Positions 1 through 11,339 of a stretch of 64,000 bases of DNA are shown here, piece after piece. Source of the DNA: Siphonodentalium dalli (Eukaryota > Mollusca > Scaphopoda > Gadilida > Siphonodentaliidae); NCBI GenBank assembly GCA_032622095.1, contig CP136061.1, positions 263,780,077-263,844,076 on the forward strand, in the 5' to 3' direction. The position numbers and the translations under genes are program-made. The stretch's first letter is position 1. Every line of letters starts with the position of its first letter. The notes beneath the pieces are model-generated. The model made no database searches, was not told where the DNA came from, and was given only the letters and a program-made list of their open reading frames with translations.

Positions 1-19
1 TACAATGTTTTTTCTGCAT

Positions 20-346
20 CTTTTAAACGGGTACTGTACACTAACTTTGGCCATTTATGGGACCATTTCCTTTATACTCAACAGAATATATGCAAAAAAT
101 GAATGAATTTGAGCTATGTGCTCTATCAACGATGCAAACAACATGGAAATTATAACGAACATGATTTTATGGCTCCAGCCATAAATTCATTTTCGTTATA
201 ATTACCATGTTGTTTGCATCGTTCAGAGAGCACATGCGTGGATTTTGCACTAACCCATGGCTCAAATTCATTCATTTGTTGCATATATTCTATTGAGTAT
301 AAAAGTAGATCTATGGCCGGATTTGGGATACAGTACCCTTTAAGGA
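20..346. mobile_element. Foldback MITE, about 327 bp
   Basis: The two halves are inverted copies of each other. The left end reads 'tttaaacgggtactgta' and the right end its imperfect complement 'tacagtaccctttaa'. The inner arms around 73-97 and 278-301 match over 'tatactcaacagaatatatg' and its complement, and a second inner pair surrounds 'gatgcaaacaacatgg'. No reading frame of note lies inside, so this is a non-autonomous palindromic element. I could not assign a superfamily because no clean target duplication is visible. Confidence 0.7.
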
Positions 347-472
347 TTGGTCAACTTGTGTGCAATTAATTGTAAATTTTAAATGGACACAAATTTTTTT
401 CCAGTTTGATACCAGTTGAAGTCCCCTGACCCTTAACAGAACATTGTAACTTCTTGTGTTTTTTTATTTCAG

Positions 473-585
473 TTCAGGAAATGGTTGACTGCCCGTACGA
501 AACAAAATCAGATAGTTTTTACTTCGTCGAGGATAAGCTGATAATGCACAATAAGGCTGACTATGCTTATAATGGTGGATGCTAA
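473..585 (+). CDS. Possible 3'-terminal coding exon, unknown protein
   Basis: A pyrimidine-rich tract ends in a splice-acceptor-like 'ttatttcag' at 464-472. After two leftover bases the frame reads about 36 codons to a TAA at 583-585. The peptide is acidic and aromatic, with cysteines near both ends, starting near [12 protein letters not shown] and ending [11 protein letters not shown]. The upstream exons would lie before the window. A second AG five bases downstream (476-477) is an alternative acceptor. I recognise no domain. The acceptor quality, the protein-like composition and a possible polyadenylation signal at 1298 are the only support, so this could be chance. Confidence 0.3.
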
Positions 586-744
586 CACATGTAGAGTTAG
601 TATGTCATTATGGACCTTTTGAAGACTACTATAAGGTAGAAACGGACGTACTTCGGTCGGCATGGAAATGGTGCATTATTTCTCTTATTGATGTGATGTG
701 CAATCTACGGCCCGGGGATATTGAATCAGATGGAGAACCTACTC

Positions 745-850
745 TGGGATTGACGACGTGTCAATTGTGGATTGAAGGTGTCTCGTTCTTGGATTGATGA
801 CATGTCATTCTTGGATTGAGGGTGTGCTGATCTTGGATTGATGATGGGCA
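745..850. repeat. Short imperfect tandem repeats, about 33-bp unit
   Basis: Units beginning with 'ttggattgatga' or 'ttggattgaggg' follow one another after the candidate terminal exon. More units resume at about 1207-1270 on the far side of the palindromic element, which therefore appears inserted into the repeat. Confidence 0.6.
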
Positions 851-1209
851 AGCCTTGAAATAGCGTGTCTGTCATTTGCAGAATGAGGTCCCCAGAGGGT
901 GAATTTAGTGATGCTACCCCGCATAGCGGGCTAGCATCACCAAATTCACCCTCTGGGAACCTCATTCAGCTGAGGTGTAAGCAGAATGAGGTCCACAGAG
1001 GGTGAATTTGGTGATGCTAGCCTGCTATAATTTGCCCTAAGTAATCGACTCCATAACCACAGCAGAATTATGGGTAACTTTTCAGGAGTTAGTCGAAATA
1101 TGGCTTGTTGCCATTCATCGGAAAGCTCTCTATATGCGGGGTAGCATCACTAAATTCACCCTCTGGGGACCTCATTCTGCAAATGACAGACACGCTATTT
1201 CAAGGCTTG
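849..1209. mobile_element. Palindromic MITE with nested hairpins
   Basis: The outer arms 'caagccttgaaatagcgtgt' and its complement lie at 849-868 and about 1190-1209. Inside is a GC-rich hairpin module ('gaatgaggtccc' to 'gggtgaatttagtgatgcta') present three times in alternating orientation. The same hairpin module recurs at 10146-10232 and 10456-10530 inside a hAT-like element, so the two families share parts. The centre holds a half copy of the TA-flanked MITE family (1028-1130). Confidence 0.7.
1028..1130. mobile_element. Half copy of the mariner-like MITE family, nested
   Basis: This carries the family signature 'ccctaagtaatcgactcc', 'accacagcagaattatgg' and 'gccattcatcggaaagctc' in one orientation only. 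The full inverted elements are at 4430, 9607, 9823 and 11342. It lies within the palindromic element at 849-1209. Confidence 0.65.
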
Positions 1210-1297
1210 ATGATGGGTTATTCTTTGAAGGTGTTAATTCTGGGTTGATGATGGGCGACTCTCGGATTGTGGATATATGATGAACATTTTCCCAATG

Positions 1298-1303
1298 AAT
1301 AAA
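1298..1303 (+). promoter_or_regulatory. Possible polyadenylation signal AATAAA
   Basis: A canonical AATAAA lies about 710 bp after the stop of the candidate terminal exon. It is the first convincing one downstream. The motif is common by chance in AT-rich DNA, so this is only consistent with a transcript end. Confidence 0.2.
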
Positions 1304-1950
1304 AACTGACTAAAGATCAGAGCAATTAACTTCTGTGGATCCTGCCGATCTAAACCGTATGGCATGGCCATGGGATGGTGGATTCAAGATCGTGGGAAAG
1401 AGTCTTCTCTCTGATATGTATCTTGAATGTCTCAGAAATTTTTTTAATTCCACAATTTGTTATGATTCAAAGCATGAAGATGGTATGGATGTTTAGATTG
1501 TAAAAATGACAACTTCAGACTTGGGTTGCTAGTAGTTTCCAGACGTCAGCCTATTCACGTGAGAGCTAGACATTCCCGTTTTGTAGAAACTGGTATAGAT
1601 CATTCAGAGTTCATAACTTAACTTCAAACTTAGGGCAAGCATGATAACCTGATTCATGCACACAGCAGTATAAAGTGACATCGTTAAACGGCAGAATATC
1701 AAGTTTTCTCAGCAATTTAATAATGTTGGAATTCGATGATCTTATTCTCTCCATTGACGATGATCACACAAAATACCACAGCTTGAGTTGATTATGATAA
1801 GCATTAATTTGTTAGTGAACCGAGTGGGTGGTTAGACCACAGTCAAACTGATTTTATCGCATAATTATGATTTCCGTGAAGGCACCTCGTCATTCAACTT
1901 ATCGGCATAAGCTGAGCGTTTGTGCGGGTATCACATGGTGCATTTGCGCC

Positions 1951-2701
1951 AAGAATATTTCTATAGCAAACCAAGTTGGAAGTTTCTCAGTTTTACAACC
2001 TAAACCTCCAAATTATATGTTAAATGATTATACTGAGCAATCTTAAAGTTGTGTCCCCTCTACTGCAGTATTTTATCCATTGTCAAAACATTGAAAGAAG
2101 GCTAGTTTCAACCTAATTTCCTCTGGTGACAATATGATCTACAACAGTATCACTACAGGTACGAAATTCTAACCTCATGAAGATAGTACGTAAAGCTTTT
2201 GTGGATCACGCGTTGCTTTCAAGAATATTTCTACAGCAATACAAGTTAGAAGTTTCTCGGATTTACAATCTAAACATCCTCATTATATGTGAAATGATTG
2301 TACCAAACAATCTTTATGATGAGAGCTGCGCTGGTGCAGCATTAAGGATCCTGTGCCAGTGCATTCTGTTATATATGCGAGCCTCACATATATAAGAGTA
2401 TCCACTTACAAGGTCAAGATAAATATTGTTAGGTCAATGTATTCTATTATATATGCGAGGCTCCCTATGGGAGACTTGCATATCTATATAAGAGATTGCA
2501 TTGGCACAGGGTTTTCGCAAAATTTCACGTCACAGATGGGTTAAATTTGTGTCCCCTCTACCGCAGTATTTTTTCCATTGTCAAAACATTTGAATTGTGC
2601 ATGTCACAGTGAAAGAAGGCTTCCAAGTTTCAATCTAACTTCCTCTGGTGACAATATGATCTATAACAATATCAATGCAGGTACAAAATTTGAACCCCAT
2701 G
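1951..2701. repeat. Direct duplication, second copy split by a MITE
   Basis: Copy A runs from 'aagaatatttctatagc' at 1951 to about 2179. Copy B starts at 2221 and continues to about 2312, then resumes at about 2541 ('ttaaatttgtgtcccctc') and runs to about 2701. Shared phrases include 'gtgtcccctctac' and 'cctctggtgacaatatgatc'. The intact copy A serves as an empty-site control for the insertion at 2315-2540. Confidence 0.65.
2315..2544. mobile_element. piggyBac-like MITE with hairpin ends (diverged)
   Basis: It interrupts copy B of a direct duplication at a site that reads TTAA in the uninterrupted copy. TTAA is kept on the right side at 2541-2544, and the left is altered. Each terminus contains its own hairpin built on 'gcattct(c/g)ttatatatgcgag' and its complement, and the right side closes with 'ttggcacaggg'. 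The same modules occur at 6768-6850, 36967-37197 and 41800-41880. TTAA targeting is a hallmark of the piggyBac superfamily; assignment beyond that is inference. Confidence 0.6.
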
Positions 2702-3655
2702 TTATTTGACAGTTTTATGTGTCTATTGTTACGATTTCCCAAACTATGTCACTGTCATATTCTTTCATATGCTTCAAAAAGCACAACAAGTCATTTTATG
2801 ATAGACACAATAATATTAGCTTCAAATATGAACCAAAAATATTGACTGGATGCAAAAGCGATGGAGGTAGTGTCATTATTGGTGTTCACTGCACTTGGAA
2901 ATAAATAGATAAATGGGTGGCTGTAAATTTGAGCATAATTAAATATTTTTCAAATGCAGTTGAACACTACAGTACATATGTACTGAGGTGGCAGGGGACA
3001 AAATTTTAAGGTTGATTGGTAACTTCAGTCTGTACCATGTCTTCAAACCAGTTGTTGGAAATTTGTTATCAAAATATGCCGATTAAAAGACATACATGTA
3101 CCATTACTTTAATAATAATATAGACAAGCATGGAAAGCTCCTGTGTGAGATTGACGAGTTGCCATCCAAGATTGTAACATCATAACCAATCCATGCTTCT
3201 AATTATAGCCTGTGACTCAGATGGTGACTCATCAGATTTTCAGATTTGTTGTTGTTGGGAATTCAAAGCAATTAAAGTTGAAAATCATTTCGGATTTTCG
3301 GTGTTAATTTCAAGAGATATATCTAATTGATTAGGAAGAAGAAATATCTTTACAATCGGTACATTTTTTATGCTGAAATAGGACTTGAAACAAGTGGTGG
3401 TAGTAGTCCAGTTGACTCTGAATTGGCCGGCTTCCATACTTGTCTGTATTATTATTATTAAAGTGATCATATGTGTATTTATCTATGGATTTTGATCATT
3501 TCCAACAACTGTTCATCAAACACAGAAAATCGGTGTTTGCTGGTCCAAGTTCACTCAATCTGACTAATGCACAGTATACCGGTAGTTAGCCTCATACATT
3601 TAGTGATCAATATACCATGAATTTATATGATGCATATCACACGAATTGTAAGAAA

Positions 3656-3867
3656 TTAACCCTTTCTGTTCTGAACAGATTCTCCCACTCAGTTATAATA
3701 GTATACATTGGAATGGAAAAATAAGCAGATGACAGATAATAAAAGTGAGGGAACTGTTCACATTATAAGCTCAATAAATGACCTATGATCATTTGTTGAA
3801 CTTATAATCTGAACATTTCCTAAGCAACATCTGCTTATCAATGAATATGTAGTACAGAAAGGGTTAA
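3656..3867. mobile_element. piggyBac-like MITE, TTAA-flanked
   Basis: TTAA at 3656-3659 and 3864-3867 brackets a 204-bp element. Its ends are 'ccctttctgt' and the complementary 'acagaaaggg'. Inside is a hairpin around 'tgttgaacttataatctgaa'. The TTAA duplication and CCC-starting inverted ends fit piggyBac-type insertion. There is no coding capacity. Confidence 0.8.
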
Positions 3868-4167
3868 AGGAGGTACATCCAGGTTGAATGTCGGTTATGG
3901 ATCAAAATTAGTAATAGACAGCATAGATTGTTGAAAAGTTATTGCAGCTAGATTTCTTGTGACCAAGCATTGGTTGGTTGGATTTTGGTGTTATGGCAAA
4001 ATGATAACAGTTTAGTATTTTAATGACCACTCAAAGTGTGGATGGTGCTTGAATTGCTGTGGAGGGGAAGGGGGGTGGTGGAGGTTTGCATAGCCTGAAC
4101 ATCCAACAAGTTATTGAGGGTGGCTTGTCAAACAGAAATATAAACTGTTCAAATGGCAGTTTGTATA

Positions 4168-4396
4168 TTACCCCTTTCTTTACTAAATGTATTCTCCCAT
4201 TCAGTTATAAAATTATATATTTAAAGAATGGTCTATTATTCGTCTGGTGGGATGTTTAGGTAATAAAAGCAGACGACAGACAGATAATACAAATGCAGAA
4301 GAATTTCTATTAATTGGTGATAGTCATTTGTTGAAGTTATTATCTGAACATTTCCTAAACTGTTTGTCATTGAGTATTTAGTAAAGAAAGGGTTAA
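4168..4396. mobile_element. piggyBac-like MITE, same family, diverged
   Basis: The left end is 'ccctttctttactaaat' and the right end its complement 'atttagtaaagaaaggg', followed by TTAA at 4393-4396. The left target has drifted to TTAC. The inner sequence 'gttattatctgaacatttcc' matches the elements at 3656 and 7246. Confidence 0.75.
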
Positions 4397-4427
4397 CCTC
4401 TGTGTGGTTGGAGATAAAATATTGATG

Positions 4428-4884
4428 TACAGTAATGCTCTAAATAATCGACTCCTTAACCACAGCGGAATTATGGGTAACTTTATGGGTAACGCATATT
4501 ATGGGTAACACTGTAATTTAGACCCACCCTGACACAAAACAAAATTCTTGCCTACATGCAAATTGAGCTTGGATCTGGATAGTATATATATACTAGTACA
4601 TATATGTATATATGTAACTTTTCCTGTGGTTAGACCACAATAATAATAGACATTAGGATTTAGAAATTTCCAGTTTCAGATCTCAAACTTTTCTCATGCT
4701 GGGTCGAACCATGGTCGGCCCAGTATATTCTGTTACTTCCCAAGACAATTGGTCCATTCAGAATAGCTATGCTCCCCGAGAGCTTTCCGATGAATGGCAA
4801 CAAGCCATATTTCTGACTAAATCCTGAAAAGTTACCCATAATTCCGCTGTGGTTAAGGAGTCGATTATTTAGAGCATTACTGTA
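4428..4884. mobile_element. mariner-like MITE, TA-flanked, 453 bp
   Basis: The inverted ends start CAGTAATGCTC and carry 'aataatcgactccttaacc' on the left with the complement on the right. TA dinucleotides flank the element at 4428-4429 and 4883-4884. CAGT-starting ends and a TA target are typical of Tc1/mariner-derived elements. This copy has an unrelated or expanded interior of about 270 bp including a TA-rich stretch; the other copies are near-perfect hairpins. Confidence 0.75.
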
Positions 4885-6721
4885 TAAAGCATAACCTGCC
4901 TTTGGTCACATAACCAACTGCCTACTGCGGGAGAGGAGGTACTCATAAGTGAATCAGCACTTGTCCTCCAATCCCATTGTCTGTATACAAGTATATGTGT
5001 TATTTCCTCTGTATTATTCAATTTAGACAAATAAATATGTTTAAACTAACTGCCTACTGACACAGAACATGCGCTCTATGGTATCAATTAATAGTTTGGT
5101 CAATATCCGACATTCAAACTGGTCCTACCCTTTAAAATTTTACTCACGATTTAACTTTAATGAAATATTTTGTAAATTTTGACTCATCAGTTACAAATAG
5201 AATATCTTCTGCCAGGTTCTCCTACTCACATTGCTGCAGAGTGTAATGAATAATTGACTCATATATTTAGTTCATTTAAACCAATGATGTAGCATGATTT
5301 TACATGTATATAGTGATTATTTATTTCAATGTTAATAACTAGTCTGTCTTAATCACCTCTGCTGGTACTCACTCTGTTGAAAGATCATTTCATGTTCATT
5401 AAAGGCCCTTTCAGACGGCATAGCGAATGGCACATCATCTGCAATTCATGTGCTGAATTGGAAGAAAGTAAAATCGTCGAGGAATATACATGCTACACGG
5501 TACTAGCATTGCAAGCCACAGGGGCTTGTCATTAAAAAAACAAGTAAAAATATAAATTTAAAAAATGGTAAATAAAAACGAGTACAACACTTTAACAAAT
5601 GCATCACTATTGACATAATGCTTCACATCAATTTAGCGTTGCTTTTGTTGGCACACTCATTTTTAATTTTTTTTCTTTCTATTTTTACCTCTTTTTTTTT
5701 TTTACGCCAATCCTCTGTGTTGCAAGCAGCACATTAAATGAGTCAGATGTAAGAATAACGCAGTGCTATAAATTAGCATCATGTGAGGTGTGTTTACCTC
5801 ACAGTTTCTGTCCTTTCCGTCTATGCAGACTGACTAAATCAGTGACGTTTTTTACATCATTGACACTGAAAAGTTGCAGATTATGCGGCCGTTCGCGATG
5901 CTGTCTTTAAGGACCTTGAGAGCCTGTTTATATATCACACAAACCATGAGACACACTTCACTTTTTAGAGGGTTAAAGATTCCCTGTCCGATTTGACACA
6001 ATAAAACTAAATCTATGTGTTTGTTTTCTATACCAGATAATAGATTGGACCCATGAGATCGTTGATAGGCAGTTTTTATAGCCAGATATCGACTTTCAAA
6101 AGAGGAAGTTTCAACACATTTTGAATTTTTGTCAGCCTAGCAAAAAACCCAAGGATCACCTCTTATAAAGAGCACCCATGCTTCCTTCACCAAAAAGCGG
6201 AAGATAATATAGAGCGTTCCAAATTGTGAGCTTTTGTGAGAATTTTTTACATATTATGTATCGATGATATTGTGGATTTCCATGATGCCTGTGTGATACA
6301 AATGTTGGTGGTTGCAAGTAATTTTCATTTCCTTTTTCCTGGTAAGCAAAAATTTGGCTTAGGAAATCCAGAATTACTTAGTGTCAAATTGGACCGTGGA
6401 TCTTTTAAGTTTGCCAACTCAAGCCCGCTACATAAAACTGGCCATACCGTCGAGCCAGGGTTATCATGGGGGCAACACATGCTACATGTTCCAGCATGAT
6501 TGTGTATCATACAATTCAAATTTCCACTGCACTAATATATAAAGTACATAGTTATATGATATATTGTTCCACTGTTAAATAGTACACCATGTACATGGTC
6601 ACCAAAACCTGAATTCAAACAGAACTTTTCAGCTTATTTGCTGCATTCAGCACAAGTTCCTACCAACTGGATCATAACACATCCTGAAAAAAAAAACGAT
6701 CATATTATGGACTCAAAGCTT
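4885..6721. other. Intergenic DNA, no gene seen
   Basis: I see no exon, RNA gene or clear element here. It contains two copies of 'ctaactgcctactg' (about 4914 and 5045), poly-T and poly-A tracts near 5527 and 5690, and short AT-rich stretches. An 87-codon frame at 6236-6499 has no recognisable domain. Confidence 0.5.
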
Positions 6722-7210
6722 TTAACCCTTTGAGTGCCAGGTCCGATTTTTGTATCAACCCATATACCCTGTGCCAATGCATTCTCTTATATATGCGAGT
6801 CGACCATAGGTCGCCTCGCATATATAAGAGAATGCATTGGCCTAACAATTTTTCATCTTTTGTTATTATTTTTTACAATTTTTTACAATTTTAATAATTT
6901 TTTCTTATATTCATTAACAGACTTATTTAGTAGGTTTAGTGCCAGGGAATCTTATGTTTTTTTATGGGCATCAAAATTATTACTATGAATACTTGGTGAT
7001 AGTTTTGAGTTATAACATGCCCCTAAGGTGTTATCCAGTTTGTTTTTAAATTCGCTATAGCATGCTTAAGCATACCAAAAAAAATTCAACCCAAAAAAAA
7101 AAAAATTCAACCAAAAAAAAAATTTAAATTATTTTTTATTTTTTTAGGGCCGATTTTACACACCGTAAATTAGGGCCGATGAGATCAGCCCGTGGCACTC
7201 AAAGGGTTAA
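6722..7210. mobile_element. piggyBac-like MITE, 481 bp, with hairpin module
   Basis: TTAA at 6722-6725 and 7207-7210 encloses ends 'ccctttgagtgcca' and 'tggcactcaaaggg'. Within the left part is the hairpin of 6768-6850: 'tgccaatgcattctctta', 'tatgcgag', a short loop around 'accataggt', and the complement. The rest is A/T-rich. This links the hairpin module to TTAA-inserted elements. Confidence 0.8.
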
Positions 7211-7241
7211 TCACATTTCTAGATTTATATAGTCGTTTTCC

Positions 7242-7457
7242 ACTAACCCTGTCTTTAAAAGTCTATTATTCACCTGGAGGGATGCTGGGAATTAAATCAG
7301 GTAAACAAATAATATAAGTACAGAAGGATTCCTAATCATTGGTGGGAAATGTTCAGATAATAAATTCAACAAAAGTGCCTATTATATACATAGATTGTTG
7401 AACTTATTATCTGAACATTTCCTAAGGGAACTACTCATTTAGTAAAGAAAGTGTTAA
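7242..7457. mobile_element. Diverged piggyBac-like MITE
   Basis: This is related to 4168-4396: it shares 'gtctattattc', 'aaatgttcagataataa', 'gttgaacttattatctgaac' and an end reading 'atttagtaaagaaagtgttaa'. The left end is degraded ('ctaaccctgtcttt'). Confidence 0.6.
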
Positions 7458-7576
7458 CAATCGACATCAACATACTGTATGAACCAGGCCTACCATTTAA
7501 AGGGACTCAAAAGAAAGTGTTAACAATCGACATCAACATACTGTATGAACCAGGCCTACCCTTTAAAGGGACTCAA
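7445..7576. repeat. 66-bp tandem duplication, two copies
   Basis: The phrase 'aagaaagtgttaacaatcga' occurs at 7445 and again at 7511, and the 66-bp unit between is nearly identical in both copies. It joins the end of one element to the start of the next palindrome. Confidence 0.8.
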
Positions 7577-8105
7577 TGCCTTTGAAGTGGGTTTATGTGA
7601 AATAAAATTTATTTGATAATTTTTTTTAAAACAACGATCATCAACAAGTACATGTTAAAATAGATGGACTTTGTATTAATTTTATTATTAATAAATCTTC
7701 AATAATGAGATTCGCATATCAAAACCAGTGTTATGTAAACATTACTGTTACAGTAGCATTACTTATCAAAGTCCAATTAGCCCAGTAAGATACCAAAGTA
7801 ATCAAAACTTTACATTAAACATTGGAGAATTTTCTGAAAATAATATTTAGGCTAAACTACTTTAACTTACTTCTGGTATGCGATTAACAATGTTTGTTGA
7901 CAAATCACTGAAACACTTTTGTTTTCATAACAATGATTTCAACATGTGAAATTTCATTATTGGACAACTATCCATAATCAATATAAATACAAAGTTGATC
8001 TATTTATCAATGCTATTATAAAGTGGTGATGTTTTTGCATACTTTTAGAATATTTTTTTTTTTTTACACATTTACCCACTGTGAGTGCCTTGGGTCCCTT
8101 TAAAT
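7560..8105. mobile_element. Full-length palindromic element, about 546 bp
   Basis: The ends 'ctttaaagggactcaatgcc' and the complementary 'ggcact...tgggtccctttaaa' face each other. Inner blocks also match in inverted order: 'agtgggtttatgtg' against 'cccactgtgag', and 'tagatggactttgtatt' against 'aatacaaagttgatcta'. It is a long imperfect hairpin with no coding potential. Superfamily unknown. Confidence 0.65.
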
Positions 8106-8919
8106 GATATTTGAAAAATTAACATTTTATATAATTTGTCTTTTTTTGTCAGGGTTTCTCTGAGTGTTACTGTTTTTGTGTCAGCTCACAATCCATGCAC
8201 AATCAAATTATCACTTAACTCATTCATTGCATGTGTGAAATTATTAGTATATCTCATTCACAATTTTATAATTACTTATCTCAAACTCAGTTTGCAACTG
8301 GTAATGTTGCCTGCTGCTGTTAAGAACCCTCTAGATGGCTTGAAATTGAAAAGTGATTTCACTGGCAAATCCGACATCTTGTTGACAATTGATGTCATTG
8401 TTAGCCTTTCAAACAGCAAAAGTTGCACCTCCCTAATTGAGCAGACTTAAAATTAATTTTCTTCTGGCAGGTAACATTAGTTGCACATTGAAAACTCATT
8501 CCATCCATCCAATTATTAAAACATTCCAGATTTATTGTTTACAAGAAATCTATTTTTAGCTACAATTATTCCACTCCAGCATACTGCAAGATGATCCTTA
8601 ATAAATTATATTTTGTATATTTTACATGTATATTTTTTGTACATTCAATAAAAGTTCTGTTTGTGGCCTTCAACATTTATTGTTGGCCAGTATTCGTGCC
8701 TCTGTGTCTTGATTGTTTGCCTGTTTCATTTATGCCAAGACTATCACAAGTTGGCATTTCTTTCAGATACCCATTGTTACATGCTTTCAGTATTCCATCA
8801 ACACATGATATGAATGTTCTATGGTTCCATAATGATTATACCTGTGGTCAAGCATTTTTTGGCTTTTATCTGGCTGTCAAATTGATCATGAACCTCTTTT
8901 TAAATGTTTTATTATTGAA

Positions 8920-9195
8920 TGAAGTTAATTCCAAAAGTATACATTGGAATAGTCCATTGTTCATTTGTAGGGATGTTCATATACTGTAATCTTACAAAAG
9001 GCTGTGAAACACTGAGGATTCATTTGTAAGGATGGTCAGCTAATATGTTCAACAGTCGAATGATGTTTGTTGAACTTATTAGCTGAACATACCTACAAAT
9101 GAATCAATTACTTTTAAGCTGTTTGTTGGACTTTTCAGCTGAAAGTACCTACAAATGAATCAATTGGAATCAAATAACTACTCCCCAGCAATATT
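8920..9195. mobile_element. Degenerate hairpin element related to the TTAA MITEs
   Basis: The core 'cagctaatatgttcaaca' faces 'tgttgaacttattagctg' (about 9038-9087). The flanks repeat 'acctacaaatgaatcaatt' at about 9100 and 9149. The core resembles the internal hairpin of the elements at 3656, 4168 and 7242. Confidence 0.45.
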
Positions 9196-9604
9196 CAGTT
9201 ACAAATGAATTAAATGTACCTGCCTGATTGTAAAATTACGAATTCACGGGAGTATATATGAAACTCAGGTGATCCATATCAAGAGCACCTCAAACAAACA
9301 TACAATTTATTGATAGCATAAATCCTACCAATGCTATCCTAATGTAGTTAGGCTGCCCTTGCTAATTTATTACTTGTTGTTAATGTATAATTCTGGTTGT
9401 AACACATTCAGACATTAAAACAAAAGCCTGTAGTTTTAAAATCCGTTGGAATTTCTGCCACATTACTGTCAGTCATTTTGCTATGAATTTTAAATTACAT
9501 AAATTTAATTTAAATTCAATTAACTGAATAAATTCAAAAAAGGGGTTCATGAACATAGTTTTATCCAAGTTGCAAAAAACAGAAATACAAGATGTTATGA
9601 GTGA

Positions 9605-9748
9605 TACAGTAATGCTCTAAATAATCGACTCCTTAACCACAGCAGAATTATGGGTAATTTTCAGGAAGCCATATTTCTGACTAAATCCTGAAAAATTACC
9701 CATAATTCTGCTGTGGTTAAGGAGTCGATTATTTAGAGCATAACTATT
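9605..9748. mobile_element. mariner-like MITE, short hairpin copy
   Basis: This starts with TA then CAGTAATGCTC (9607) and is an almost perfect hairpin of 'aataatcgactccttaacc' and 'acagcagaattatgggtaa' with their complements. The right end is slightly mutated ('gagcataacta'). Confidence 0.75.
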
Positions 9749-9822
9749 TAAAAATGCACTGTCATGAATCATAAAGCTAATGAAAGCAGTGATATCTTGC
9801 CTGAATTATCATATGGTATTCA

Positions 9823-10038
9823 AGTATATTGCCCTAAATAATAAACTCCTTAACCACAGCAGAATAATGGGTAATTTTTCAGGATTTAGTCGGAAATATG
9901 GCTTGTTGCCATTCATCGGAAAGCTCTCACTGAGAGCTTTCCGATGAATGGCAACAAGCCATATTTCTGACTAAACCCTGAAAAATTACCCATAATTCTG
10001 ATGTGGTTAAGAAGTTGATTATTTAGGGCATTACTGTA
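9823..10038. mobile_element. mariner-like MITE, hairpin copy
   Basis: The arms meet at the perfect centre 'gaaagctctcactgagagctttc' region, and the right end is CATTACTG followed by TA at 10037-10038. The left end has lost the exact CAGTAATG. Same family as 4428, 9605 and 11340. Confidence 0.75.
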
Positions 10039-10107
10039 TATTGCCTCACCTATACATCCGTCCACTTCTCGTCTTAGTTAGAAACCCATTCATCAAATTT
10101 GTCTCAA

Positions 10108-10561
10108 TTCACAACCAGGCCTGAGAATATGGTGTTGGACATTTCAGAATGAGGTCCCCAAAGGGTGAATTTAGTGATGCTACCCCACATAGCAGGCTAG
10201 CATCACCAAATGCGTCCCCTGTGGACCTCATTATCCATGGCCTCATCTGCTATGGGAGACCTCATATATTAGTTCCCAGATGGTGAATATTGTGACATTG
10301 ACCCATTGGGCACCTTGACTATGCAATATGTTGTCTGCCAATTTGGGGATATAGAGAACTAAACTAAAAAAAGGAAAAGAAAAAGAAATTTTCTGAAGAA
10401 ACTTACACACTTGTTAATTTGATAATTCAGACACTTTCCAGAGAAGATGAGGGCTAAGCAGAATGAGGCCCCCAGAAGGTGAATTTAGTGATGCTAGCTC
10501 TCTGCCTCATGATCTCATTCTGAAAATGTCTGGCACCATAATGCTCAGGCCTGTTCACAAC
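10108..10561. mobile_element. hAT-like non-autonomous element with 8-bp TSD
   Basis: The element at 10116-10553 starts CAGGCCTGAG and ends CTCAGGCCTG. It is flanked by identical 8-bp copies of TTCACAAC at 10108-10115 and 10554-10561. An 8-bp duplication and CAG-starting ends are characteristic of the hAT superfamily. The interior contains the 'gaatgaggtcccc' hairpin module also found at 885-1180, and a unique A-rich segment. No coding sequence is present. Confidence 0.85.
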
Positions 10562-11339
10562 CAATATTCATTTTATTTGTTGTACTGTTTTCTGCCTGTT
10601 CTTGTTTGTATGCTTGTCCGTGTGTTTGTATTATTTAGTTAAAAAACCTGTTTCACAATAAAAGTCAGCAATGCTGATGTACTGATAAAACCACTCATTA
10701 TCAGAATATAAAGATTAATTAGTTAATTGTAAGCCACTTGAATTTAGGATCAGAGCCTCCAGCATTTTATTTTCAAATTGTTTGCATACAAAGTTATCTC
10801 TCCTCAGCTGACATTCAGCACTAATATCGTTCGCCTGAGAAAAACCTAGATGTATTTTGTAATTGTTTTTTTGTGATTATTAAACTCCCAGGTCAAAATG
10901 AAATCGTGAAAAATATGGTTAAAATAACCTCCACTGGATTTTAATGTAGCCAATAGATTGGTCAAAAACTATTAGTAATGATTGAACGAAATTCTGTATT
11001 CAGTTGATGCTAAATTTTGTCAAAATTGTATTCAAATTTTAGTTCGTATTTTTTTTCTGACAAAGTACTCTATTTACTCTATTATAAACATAAATTTTGG
11101 ATCTAATTGTTCGCCTCTTATTTTAACTCAATAGAAGTGCCTATTATGTTCAGTTAATAACGTAATACACATGGAAAAGCTTGTATATCTCACTTGCTTT
11201 AACATTGTTGTAGCAAAATTCAATAAAACTGTGAATTGTTTCAAGCATCTTCATTTGACTGTCCCGTTGTAGAAGAGTAAAGTAATTCATGTTCCCCAAT
11301 CATTTCTTTATATAATAAATAGATCAAGGATATTCATGG

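Noticed and set aside
8591-8989. 132-codon plus-strand frame, very hydrophobic
   Set aside because: T-rich DNA gives Phe/Leu/Val-rich frames; its 3' end overlaps a MITE-like hairpin.
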